This document shows positions 44,654 to 52,235 of a DNA stretch of 64,000 nucleotides, piece by piece (positions within the stretch are counted from its first letter, which is position 1; each line of letters starts with the position of its first letter). The notes below the pieces were generated by a model. That model was not told the origin of the DNA and did not search any database. It was given only the letters and a program-made list of their open reading frames with translations. The DNA comes from Hymenobacter sp. BT559 (GTDB lineage Bacteria; Bacteroidota; Bacteroidia; Cytophagales; Hymenobacteraceae): NCBI RefSeq assembly GCF_016427535.1, contig NZ_JAELXV010000012.1, positions 24,320-88,319 on the forward strand, in the 5' to 3' direction. A program made the translations under genes and the position numbers.

Positions 44654-45424
44654 TTAGCGGGTAGGAGCAGCAGCACGAGGAGTTGAGGGGGCCGGAGTAG
44701 TGGGAGCCGGGGCCGAAGGGGCCGGACCGGCCGGCGCCAGGCCCGCGCCGCGCTGCGCTTCGAGAAGGCGACGCTGCCGGTCGGCTTCCTGCGCGTCCAG
44801 CAGCTCCTTTTCTTCGCGGGATACGCTGGGCTGGTAGGGGATATAGTCGAAGTTGGTGAGCAGCAGCCCGTAGGGGTTGGCATCCGAGCGGTTGGTTTCT
44901 TCCAGGTTGAATCTGGCCGCCAGCGGCAGCGGCTCTTTCTGCTCACCCCCGATGAAAATGCGCTGCTTGATGTAAACTGAGCCTGACCAGGGCCGGTGCG
45001 TCATATCCACGAGCACGCTATCCACCGTTACCGCGTTGCGGGCCGCGTAGCGCTCATAGTTTTGCAGCACCTGCCCACGCACGAAGCCATCATAAATCCG
45101 CCGACCGCCGCGCCCTTCGATGAGCGGCAGGGCTGCATCCAGGTTGGACTTGAAGGTGTATTGGTCGTGGCCGAACATGGTTTGCATGAAATTGCGCACC
45201 AGGTTGCGGGCCTCGTAGGTCGTGTGCGTTTCTGTTGTAGGCGCGGAAAGCGCTGCTACCGAGCCGGTGGGGCTGACCACGTACACGCGCTGGCCGGCCT
45301 TCTCGCTGATGCGGTAGACCATATAGCCAGCGGTCAGCGCGATGAGCAGCAAAGCCAGGATGCTACCCATTGCGAGGTTGCGCATGGTAGAGAAAGAGGT
45401 ACTTAAATCTTTGGCAGAGTCCAT
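44654..45424 (-). CDS. traK: conjugal transfer protein TraK (VirB8-like)
   Basis: A 256-residue membrane protein: short cytoplasmic start, one membrane helix (AMGSILALLLIALTAGYMVY, about 18-37), then a periplasmic NTF2-like VirB8 domain with YEARNLVRNFMQTMFGHDQYTF and SVYIKQRIFIGG. The last 35 residues are Ala/Pro-rich and unique. Known TraK proteins scaffold the inner-membrane complex. It follows the lipoprotein gene by 61 bp. Confidence 0.85.
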   Translation of the reverse strand: MDSAKDLSTSFSTMRNLAMGSILALLLIALTAGYMVYRISEKAGQRVYVVSPTGSVAALSAPTTETHTTYEARNLVRNFMQTMFGHDQYTFKSNLDAALPLIEGRGGRRIYDGFVRGQVLQNYERYAARNAVTVDSVLVDMTHRPWSGSVYIKQRIFIGGEQKEPLPLAARFNLEETNRSDANPYGLLLTNFDYIPYQPSVSREEKELLDAQEADRQRRLLEAQRGAGLAPAGPAPSAPAPTTPAPSTPRAAAPTR

Positions 45425-45485
45425 TTTAATAGCTGGTTAAAAGTCAAACTGTGGTGGATTAAGCGGCTTTTTCCCCCCACTGCCC

Positions 45486-46190
45486 CTATTGGTTGATGGG
45501 TAGAAACACCATCTTGCTGGCGTCCGGCATCCCGCCTCGGTGACGGTAGGGGTATACCACCAGCGCCGGCTTCTGCTGGCCATCCTTGCCCGTAAAGGCA
45601 TAGACCACCCCGCGCACGGTTACTGGCTTGTTCGGCGCTACTTCCATAACCGTATACTTTTCCTGGCCCGGTAGATTGGGATTGATGCCCCCCAAGCTGA
45701 AGCGCGCCAGGCTATCCTTGCCGTTGGGTACATAAAGGGGCATGGTAGCGGGGACTTTCTGCCCCGGTCCGTATCCTTTGGGCACCCACTTGACTACTGC
45801 CTCGTAGCCAATCCGGTAGCCCGACATAGAACGCGCAGCACCCGGTTTAAGCGACCCCCACAGCGGCGGCAGTGCGACAGCCATTGGCTCGATATTGAGC
45901 GGCTTGGCCGATACCGTTTGCACGTAGCCTTCGGCGGGCAGCAGCTGCCTGACAGCCGGCACCACATCCAGTGCAGTCAGGGGCAGCGCGGCCGGCAGGC
46001 TGACCGTGGACGAGTTAGCGGCCGGCGCTGGGGCCGCAGTTGGAGTAGTCGCCGCAGGATGAGTAGCCGGAGCGGAGGAGGCCGGGACCGTAAAGGGAGC
46101 CTCAGTCTCAGCTGCTTTTTTGTCGCCCGACTGGCAGCCGGCCAGGCCCACGGCCAGGACGAAAGCGAGGGTGTTGGGTAGGGTTTTCAT
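45486..46190 (-). CDS. lipoprotein of the transfer operon, family unknown
   Basis: A 234-residue lipoprotein: signal peptide with lipobox LAGC (C19), then an Ala/Pro/Thr-rich linker (about 25-65) and a C-terminal beta-rich domain with YRIGYEAVVKWVPKGYGPGQ and VRGVVYAFTG. I do not recognise it among the standard Tra proteins. Its place between traJ and traK suggests a lineage-specific outer-membrane or pilus-associated part of the secretion channel. Confidence 0.7.
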   Translation of the reverse strand: MKTLPNTLAFVLAVGLAGCQSGDKKAAETEAPFTVPASSAPATHPAATTPTAAPAPAANSSTVSLPAALPLTALDVVPAVRQLLPAEGYVQTVSAKPLNIEPMAVALPPLWGSLKPGAARSMSGYRIGYEAVVKWVPKGYGPGQKVPATMPLYVPNGKDSLARFSLGGINPNLPGQEKYTVMEVAPNKPVTVRGVVYAFTGKDGQQKPALVVYPYRHRGGMPDASKMVFLPINQ

Positions 46191-46220
46191 GATGGAGCAG
46201 GGAAAGGAATGGGAGACAGA

Positions 46221-47342
46221 TTAGGTAGTCCAAAGGCCCGAAGCGCGTTGCCGATAGGAAGGATTCAGCGCATCGGACATGGTTATGGAGGGCAAACCGG
46301 CCGAAGCTGAGCTACCGGCCGATTCTCCCCCACCCCCGGCCGGAGGGGTAGGCAGGCTGGCCCCGCCGCCACTTCCTCCGCCTCCACCACTGCCGTTGCC
46401 CATGGCCCGGCCCAGGGCGGAGGACAAGCCCCCGCTGCCAGGGGCCGCGATGCCGGCTGCGAATGTGGCCGCGCCCATGGCCATCCCGGCGACCTGGCCC
46501 GCGAACCCTTGCGCCGCCGAGGAGCCAATGAAGAGGGAGGTGAGGTAGGGTACCATCACGTACAGCAGCACGAAGGCGACCGACATGAGCATGAACTTGG
46601 AGTCATTCACCGACTGCACCGGGTTGCCGCTGGCGAAGATGCCCCCCGCTGCTTGCTGGGTATCAGCAAAAAAGCCATACATCGTATCCAGCAGCACGAA
46701 CGTGAGCCCCCACATCTGCACGGCGATGAAGTTCTGAAACCACTTCATTGCCAGCTGGGCAAAGGCCGGAATGACGGAAAGCGTCATGGCAATGGGGCCG
46801 GAAACGTACAGGAAGCCGAGGATGAACTGCTGAATGAACGTCATGATTTCCCGCACAATCAGCACGGTTGTAGCCGTGAAAAGCCGCGTCATAATGCCCG
46901 AGAAGGTGAAGGAGCTGAGCGTTTCGGAGATGCTGCTCATCAGGGAAGCCGCCCCGCTCACCACGTCTCCGAGGCCCAGCGAGTCATTCTTAGCCGCCGC
47001 GGCCACATCGGGCGGCGTAGTCAAGGCGCTCAGTGCTTCGGCCGCGGATTGGTCGGTCGCGAACATGGCCGTAAAGGCCGAAATGCCCCCGCCCAGCGTA
47101 TCCATCAGCGTTTGGTAGAAAAACAGCAGAAAGAATATCCAGGTAGCCTTGATAATCGGCTCCCAATCCATTGCCAGGCCACTTCCCGAGATAAAGCCGC
47201 GCCCAATAGTGTAGAGCAAGGCTATCCCCATCAGGCTGGGCGTCAGGAAGCGGCAGGCCGTGAGCACAATGGCCAGGGTCTGGTCACAGGCGCGCAAAAA
47301 CCCAGGGTCGATGCCGTAGGCCACCATGAGTAGATTGCTCAT
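46221..47342 (-). CDS. traJ: conjugal transfer protein TraJ (VirB6-like polytopic membrane protein)
   Basis: A 373-residue protein with several membrane helices (LTPSLMGIALLYTIG, IFFLLFFYQTL, IQQFILGFLYVSGPIAMTLSVIPAF, FMLMSVAFVLLYVMVPYL) and a Gly/Ser-rich tail (about 315-345) that is probably disordered. The hydrophobic pattern and the position directly after traG match TraJ. Its ATG overlaps the traG stop by 4 bp (ATGA), so translation is coupled. It should form the inner-membrane channel. Confidence 0.82.
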   Translation of the reverse strand: MSNLLMVAYGIDPGFLRACDQTLAIVLTACRFLTPSLMGIALLYTIGRGFISGSGLAMDWEPIIKATWIFFLLFFYQTLMDTLGGGISAFTAMFATDQSAAEALSALTTPPDVAAAAKNDSLGLGDVVSGAASLMSSISETLSSFTFSGIMTRLFTATTVLIVREIMTFIQQFILGFLYVSGPIAMTLSVIPAFAQLAMKWFQNFIAVQMWGLTFVLLDTMYGFFADTQQAAGGIFASGNPVQSVNDSKFMLMSVAFVLLYVMVPYLTSLFIGSSAAQGFAGQVAGMAMGAATFAAGIAAPGSGGLSSALGRAMGNGSGGGGGSGGGASLPTPPAGGGGESAGSSASAGLPSITMSDALNPSYRQRASGLWTT

Positions 47343-49951
47343 TTGCCCAGCGCACCCTTGCGGGCCTGTTTATCTTCTACAAACTGGTCTACCGCGTAGT
47401 CCAGGCGCTGCACCTTGACTACTTCGTATTCGGGGGCCCCGTCCGGGCCGAGCACGACGCGCCCGCTCTTGTCGTGCTTGAGCTTGTGGTTATGCTGCTG
47501 GTAGAATTTAACCAGCTTGTTTAGGTAGTTGCGCTCGACCGGCTTCGAGGTCAGAATAGCATCCAGCTGCGGTGGGGCTTCGAGGGCAAACACCTTGCCC
47601 TTACCCCCCTGCTTGATAAAGAACTCGCGCAGGGAATCCGTCGAGCGCACCGACTTTATGAGGTCCATTTCGTGCCCGGTCAGTCCGAGCGGCGCTTGGA
47701 GCTGGGCCAGCGAGTCGGGGTTGATGTGGCGCAGGATGATTTTGGTAGCCGAGTTGTTGATAATGGCCGGCCCAATCTTGCTACTGGTAATCTCGGTGAT
47801 GCCCTGGGTGATGATTGTTACCGAGCCGTTGGTTTTGCGAATGGTGCGGTACATGCTCTCGATAAATTCCGAGAGTACGCCGCTGAGCATAGTCCATGCC
47901 TCATCCAGCGCGATGTACTTCACGGCGTCCGGGAACTTGCGGAACAGGTCCAGACTCAGTTCGGTAATGAGCATGGCCACCACCGGGTACAAATCCGGGT
48001 CTGCCTGCACCTTGGCCAGGTCGAAGCAGATTAAGCGGTACTCGCTCAGGTCTACGTCCCGCTCCGCGTTGAGCACGCGGGCATACCGGCCCCCCGTGAC
48101 GTACTGCCCCAACACCAGGAAAAACTGGGGCATGTCGATGTACTTGAGGTTTTTCTGGTATTGCCGGCGCGCCCCATCCAGCGAGTCCGCTGCTTCGCCC
48201 GCCATCCCGACCGGCTTTTGCATCTCGGCATCGTAGCGCTCCACAAACCGGTAGAAGCTCTCCATGCCGGGAAACTCCTCGTCCGCTTGGTTGAGTTGGT
48301 CGCTCTCGTTCAGATAGGCGTAATACTCAATCAAAAACCGGCTGAGGATGGTACGTTCCGACTTATCCAGGGCCGCCGCGCCCCCTTTCCACAGGGCCGC
48401 CAGCAGGGCCAGGTGGAAGGTGGTTTTTTCGTCGTTGTAGAGCCACTTGTTGCCGTTGGCGGGGTCGCGGGGCACGACGAACGGGTTGAACTCAATCGGC
48501 CGCTGGGGGTCGTACTCGAAGTACGTATTGTCGAAGTCTTCCCCATTCAGGGCTTGCAGGACATTGCGGTAAGTGCCGCCCACATCCATGATGATTTGCC
48601 GCGCTCCCTTCTCGTAGCGTTGCACAATCAGGTTGCCGAACGTGTAGGACTTGCCCGAGCCGGAAGGCCCGATAACCATGGCATTCTGATTGTCCAGCGC
48701 CGTGTTGAACAGATTGACCTGGACCAGGTTGCGGAAGCGGTCGGTCAGATACTCCCCCACCGGGTCTGTCTTGTAGGTCGCGGTCCAGTGCATGTAGCAC
48801 GCCGCCCGGTCAGCGGTGCTGGTAAGCCAGCGGTCGGGCACCTGGTTGGCGTTGCCCGGCAGCAGGCCGAAGTACAGCGGCAGGGCCAGGTAGCTTTCCA
48901 CCACGCTTTCGGTGCCGAACATGTAACGGAATGCTCCCGTGGCCTTTTCCACGTTTTCACGCCGGCTCGTGTCGTTGGTATCCCACAGGACAACCGAGAG
49001 GTGCAGGCCCACAATCTGCTTGTTTTCGGCCCTTACTTCAGCGGTAAACTCTTCGACTTCCAGGGCCCGCAGCTGGTTGTCCTGCGTGGCCAGGAAGGAG
49101 AGCGAGGCATTCAGCTTACGGTCCGTGTCCAGGGTGCTCAGGGCCGCCCGGGTATCCTGAATCAGCATGGCCTGCGTTAGGATGTGCGGGCATTGCAGGA
49201 TGTGCGTCAGCGGGTAGAGCATGGGCGAGGTCACGCCGTAGCCGTTGCGCACCGCCGGGTAAGCATCGCTGCCCTGCCCTACCATCGAGAGCACGTTGAC
49301 CTTCTGCTCCCCGATGGACAGGGTACCCAGTTCGTTCCCTATTTCGCGCTCCTGCCGGGTGGGTTGGCCGTCGAAGTTGAGGTTGAAGTACTGCAGGTAG
49401 AGCTGGTGAATGTCCTGGCTGGTCAGGCGCTCGAACGTTATGCCGCCCAGGCTCTTAAGGCCCTGAATAAGCTCCATGGCGCTGCTTTCGGCAATTTCCA
49501 GCGTTTGCACGAGCTGCGCAAACGGGTTTTTGATTACCGCCTCCCCCGCCCGCGCAATCAGGGCATTGACAGCGTTGGTTTTGGGCGACTTGACCGCCGC
49601 CGGCGCAAACGAGAGGAACAGGTACGACTTCTGAAACAGCACCAGCCGCTCGAAGAAGTGCTTGTTCATCTTGTTCTCAAAATAGGTCTGCTGGGTCTTG
49701 TCCTCCCGGTAAGGGCGGTCGTAGTAGATATCCGTTTTCTGAATGATACTACCCACCGGCAGTGGGCGCAGCACCCCGATAAGCGCCGATTGGAAAGCGT
49801 CATAATCTTCTACCGTCCAGCTTTCCATTTCGGCGGGCTCGACGAGGAAGCCCACGGCGACGCGGCCATCCTTGAAAACCACTTTGTCTCCCTCGTAGCT
49901 GTGTACCGGCATCACCGCGCTAAACGCGGCCGTTTTTGGCTTGTTTGTCAT
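47339..49951 (-). CDS. traG: conjugation ATPase TraG (VirB4-like)
   Basis: An 870-residue ATPase from the ATG at 49951; the earlier in-frame ATG at 50020 would overlap traF by 100 bp and adds a non-conserved Ser/Pro-rich stretch. The N-terminal CagE/TrbE-like half contains PVHSYEGDKVVFKDGRVAVG. The ATPase half has Walker A MVIGPSGSGKSYTFGNL (about 440-456), Walker B YIALDEAWTML (about 700-710) and ITQGITEITSS. It powers substrate transfer and pilus assembly at the inner membrane. It overlaps the 3' end of traF by 32 bp and the start of traJ by 4 bp. Confidence 0.92.
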   Translation of the reverse strand: MTNKPKTAAFSAVMPVHSYEGDKVVFKDGRVAVGFLVEPAEMESWTVEDYDAFQSALIGVLRPLPVGSIIQKTDIYYDRPYREDKTQQTYFENKMNKHFFERLVLFQKSYLFLSFAPAAVKSPKTNAVNALIARAGEAVIKNPFAQLVQTLEIAESSAMELIQGLKSLGGITFERLTSQDIHQLYLQYFNLNFDGQPTRQEREIGNELGTLSIGEQKVNVLSMVGQGSDAYPAVRNGYGVTSPMLYPLTHILQCPHILTQAMLIQDTRAALSTLDTDRKLNASLSFLATQDNQLRALEVEEFTAEVRAENKQIVGLHLSVVLWDTNDTSRRENVEKATGAFRYMFGTESVVESYLALPLYFGLLPGNANQVPDRWLTSTADRAACYMHWTATYKTDPVGEYLTDRFRNLVQVNLFNTALDNQNAMVIGPSGSGKSYTFGNLIVQRYEKGARQIIMDVGGTYRNVLQALNGEDFDNTYFEYDPQRPIEFNPFVVPRDPANGNKWLYNDEKTTFHLALLAALWKGGAAALDKSERTILSRFLIEYYAYLNESDQLNQADEEFPGMESFYRFVERYDAEMQKPVGMAGEAADSLDGARRQYQKNLKYIDMPQFFLVLGQYVTGGRYARVLNAERDVDLSEYRLICFDLAKVQADPDLYPVVAMLITELSLDLFRKFPDAVKYIALDEAWTMLSGVLSEFIESMYRTIRKTNGSVTIITQGITEITSSKIGPAIINNSATKIILRHINPDSLAQLQAPLGLTGHEMDLIKSVRSTDSLREFFIKQGGKGKVFALEAPPQLDAILTSKPVERNYLNKLVKFYQQHNHKLKHDKSGRVVLGPDGAPEYEVVKVQRLDYAVDQFVEDKQARKGALGK

Positions 49952-50246
49952 GAGCGGGAGTGGGTAAAACGCCCACAGCGACGCGCCGGGGCTGAATGAA
50001 GGTGAAGGAGAGCCAGCCAATCAGGAAGCCGGGTGCCTGCTTTTTGCTGAGGTAGCGCAGGGCCAGAATTATCCCCGCTTCTACCAGAATGACGATGAGG
50101 TAAACCAGGCGGGGAATCTTAACCGCCATCCCTAAAAATCCCAGCAGCAGCACGGAGCCGATGAATAAGCCGACCATGATGCCCAGGTCCTGAATGTTGA
50201 TACCCAGGACCTGGGCCGGTCGCTCGATGCTTTTATAGGAGCGCAT
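49920..50246 (-). CDS. traF: conjugal transfer protein TraF (DUF4133, VirB3-like)
   Basis: A 108-residue protein with two adjacent membrane helices (LGIMVGLFIGSVLLLGFLGM and LVYLIVILVEAGIILALRYL) after a short basic start (MRSYKSIERP). Size, order and the GFLIGWLSF ending fit TraF. It helps place TraG at the membrane. Located between traE and traG as in CTnDOT-type operons. Confidence 0.85.
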   Translation of the reverse strand: MRSYKSIERPAQVLGINIQDLGIMVGLFIGSVLLLGFLGMAVKIPRLVYLIVILVEAGIILALRYLSKKQAPGFLIGWLSFTFIQPRRVAVGVLPTPAHDKQAKNGRV

Positions 50247-50261
50247 GGGAGTAGCTGCTAC

Positions 50262-50642
50262 CTAGCGTACCCCACCTTGACCACCCCCAACGGCGCTCAC
50301 CAAATCGTCTTTGAAGAGCTGGAAGCCGAACCACAGGATTACCCCGCCGATTAGCCAGCCGAGCGCCCCCAACGCATCGGGCGCACCCTGGATAAACTTC
50401 ATGACCACCCGAATCAGCCCCACAATCAGCACGATGGCGAAAATCACCTGCACGATGCCTATCACCGTTTCCTGAACACCGGAAAGCGCCGCCGCCGCCC
50501 CGCCGCCCTGCGCGAAAGCCGCGCCGCTGGAGAGGGCCAGGGTAGTCAGGAGGGCATAGGCACGCTTTTCTGCTTTGCAGGGCTGGTAGGCTCGACCAGC
50601 AGCAGCCACTTTAATAGCCAGGGCAAGGAAGTTGGTAAACAT
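50262..50642 (-). CDS. traE: conjugal transfer protein TraE (DUF4134, VirB2/TrbC-like pilin)
   Basis: A 126-residue protein. A signal-like segment (ALLTTLALSSGAAFAQ) ends at about residue 46, followed by a small domain with two hydrophobic helices (VIGIVQVIFAIVLIVGLIRVVM and LGWLIGGVILWFGFQLF) separated by a short loop. This is the pilin-like TraE layout. The mature protein would be about 80 residues. It is 16 bp before traF. Confidence 0.82.
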   Translation of the reverse strand: MFTNFLALAIKVAAAGRAYQPCKAEKRAYALLTTLALSSGAAFAQGGGAAAALSGVQETVIGIVQVIFAIVLIVGLIRVVMKFIQGAPDALGALGWLIGGVILWFGFQLFKDDLVSAVGGGQGGVR

Positions 50643-50710
50643 ATTAGGAAGGGGATTGGAGGTTGATGATTGGGCGCTTATCCCCCATCGAGCGTATCCA
50701 GTGGCCGGCG

Positions 50711-51415
50711 TTAGCGCGGCGCGTTATTCTTGGCCAGCAGATTGGTCAGCGCGGTTCTGTTGTCCGCCGTTTCGGCCTTGATTGCTTCCCTGGTGCGGCG
50801 GCGCAACTCGGCCGCCGCACTGCGGTTGGCCTTGTCGTTATTGGTGGGCGCGGGAACTGAGAAGGGATTGTAGAAGAGGGATTCCGCCACCGTATCATCT
50901 TCCGGGGCAGTTGCCGCAGGGGGGAGCGACTTTGCCGCTACCGGGGCCGGCTCATCCACGCCCAGCGCATCGACCACGGAAACCGCCGTACCGACCGCGG
51001 GCGGGGCAGAGCCGGGTGCGGGCGCAGCCGTTGAGATTGGGGATGATTCTCCGGTTACTGGGGCGGCAGCTTTCGGGCGGTCTGGTTGGTCGGCAGCTGC
51101 TTCGGCGGCTTGTCGTAGCTCCGCCTCTTCGGCCTCCAGGCGGTCGGCTTCGGCTTGGTTGTCCTTTTCGGCTTGCGCCCGGAAATCCTCTTCCGGCATC
51201 AGCTGCGAAAGCGGGTTGCCCGCTGCCAGTGGCGGGGCAGCTACCTGGGGCGCGAGCACCGGAGCAGGGCCGTAGTGCCGGCGCACGACGGATGGGTGAT
51301 TATCGGTAGCTACCGCCGCCAGTTGCTTGCCCTTCCCGGCAAAGCGCAACCACAATAAACCTAAAAGGCCGATTATGGGCACCAAGATGAGAAGGACAAA
51401 TAGCACTGCACTCAT
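50711..51415 (-). CDS. membrane-anchored Ala/Pro-rich protein at the head of the tra operon
   Basis: A 234-residue protein with one N-terminal membrane helix (VLFVLLILVPIIGLLGLLWL) and a long hydrophilic Ala/Pro/Glu-rich body with a short C-terminal helix. The family is unknown to me. As the first gene of the tra operon it is a candidate accessory inner-membrane factor. The absence of recognisable traA-traD at this end suggests that it replaces one of them functionally, or that those genes lie elsewhere. Confidence 0.6.
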   Translation of the reverse strand: MSAVLFVLLILVPIIGLLGLLWLRFAGKGKQLAAVATDNHPSVVRRHYGPAPVLAPQVAAPPLAAGNPLSQLMPEEDFRAQAEKDNQAEADRLEAEEAELRQAAEAAADQPDRPKAAAPVTGESSPISTAAPAPGSAPPAVGTAVSVVDALGVDEPAPVAAKSLPPAATAPEDDTVAESLFYNPFSVPAPTNNDKANRSAAAELRRRTREAIKAETADNRTALTNLLAKNNAPR

Positions 51416-51584
51416 AATTTGGAATTACGAAAGCAGTTGTAAAGAAGTTATAAAATTGTTACAAAGAACAAATAAAGAAATTAGTCGTTAGCATCATAAG
51501 CATATTTAAGAGCGGTTTATTCCTCTCAAATACATTTCTTAACCATGAAATATTATCACTTTAATTTTTAGGACTATTTATAGG

Positions 51585-51641
51585 GTAGTTATAACTACTC
51601 TATAACTCGGGTACTATTCATAGAAAAGGTATAACTACCTT
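51585..51641. promoter_or_regulatory. two palindromes between the tra operon and the small HTH-like gene
   Basis: GTAGTTATAACTAC at 51585-51598 is a perfect 14-bp palindrome. AAGGTA-TAAC-TACCTT at 51626-51641 shares the TATAACTAC core. A further TATAACTCGGGTAC lies between them. Repeated similar sites in a divergent gap point to an operator, possibly bound by the product of the 51739 gene, and able to control tra expression. Confidence 0.55.
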
Positions 51642-51738
51642 GCAACTTGAATTGAGCGGTGCAGGTCTTGGTGAGCTGTATTTCGGCTGCCTAAGCCTCT
51701 CGCGCTCAAAGCGAACCGCAAGCAATACACCTCAGTCT

Positions 51739-52149
51739 ATGACACCTCCTGACAATTCGCCCGCGCCGCTGGGCTTACCCAACTTGGCGCTTTCCATTCC
51801 TTATGCCGAAGGCCTGCGCTACGCGCAGTACCGGCTTAAAATGTTTGGCCGGGGAGACTTGAAGCCCTTTTGTGTCTTGCACGAATTGCCTTACACGACC
51901 ATCGTCAATCTGAAAAACGGCAACTTGAAAACCGAGGAGCCCCGCTTGTTGCAGCGCGTCTTACGCAGCCTTAATGTAGCTACCGAGATAGTCAGAAATC
52001 CCCTCGAAGCGAAGAAGCAGCGCGTGCTTTTTCCCTCTCAGGAGGCTATGGCCACCTTTCTGGACCAGCTAAAAAGCTTTGACAGCAGCAGTGCTTCCCT
52101 TGATGGGGAGCAGCACATCGTCGCCCGAACCCACATTATCACCGGCTAG
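51739..52149 (+). CDS. small DNA-binding-like protein, paralogue of the gene at 555
   Basis: A 136-residue protein from the ATG at 51739; a TTG at 51640 would place the palindromic sites inside the gene and is rejected. The core (IPYAEGLRYAQYRLKMFG, GDLKPFCVLHELPYTTIVNL, then KNGNLKTEEPRLLQRVLRSL) matches the protein at 555-917 and looks like an XRE-type HTH by pattern. It is divergent from the tra operon and precedes the primase-like gene, so it is a good candidate for the transfer regulator (inference). Confidence 0.62.
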   Translation: MTPPDNSPAPLGLPNLALSIPYAEGLRYAQYRLKMFGRGDLKPFCVLHELPYTTIVNLKNGNLKTEEPRLLQRVLRSLNVATEIVRNPLEAKKQRVLFPSQEAMATFLDQLKSFDSSSASLDGEQHIVARTHIITG

Positions 52150-52235
52150 CTCCCGCGTGAGCAGAACAGCATTTCATCCTGCTTTTCAGAGTAAGGGAGC
52201 TACTGGTAATTCTTTCACCAGTCAGCAACCCGCCC

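Noticed and set aside
46509..47333. 274-codon plus-strand open frame opposite traJ
   Set aside because: His/Arg/Gly-rich shadow; traJ has membrane helices and translational coupling to traG.
47529..49999. Long plus-strand open frames opposite traG (for example 48161-49180 and 49184-49999)
   Set aside because: Antisense frames in GC-rich coding DNA. traG has complete ATPase motifs on the other strand, and the antisense products show no family features and are His/Arg/Gln-rich as expected of shadows.
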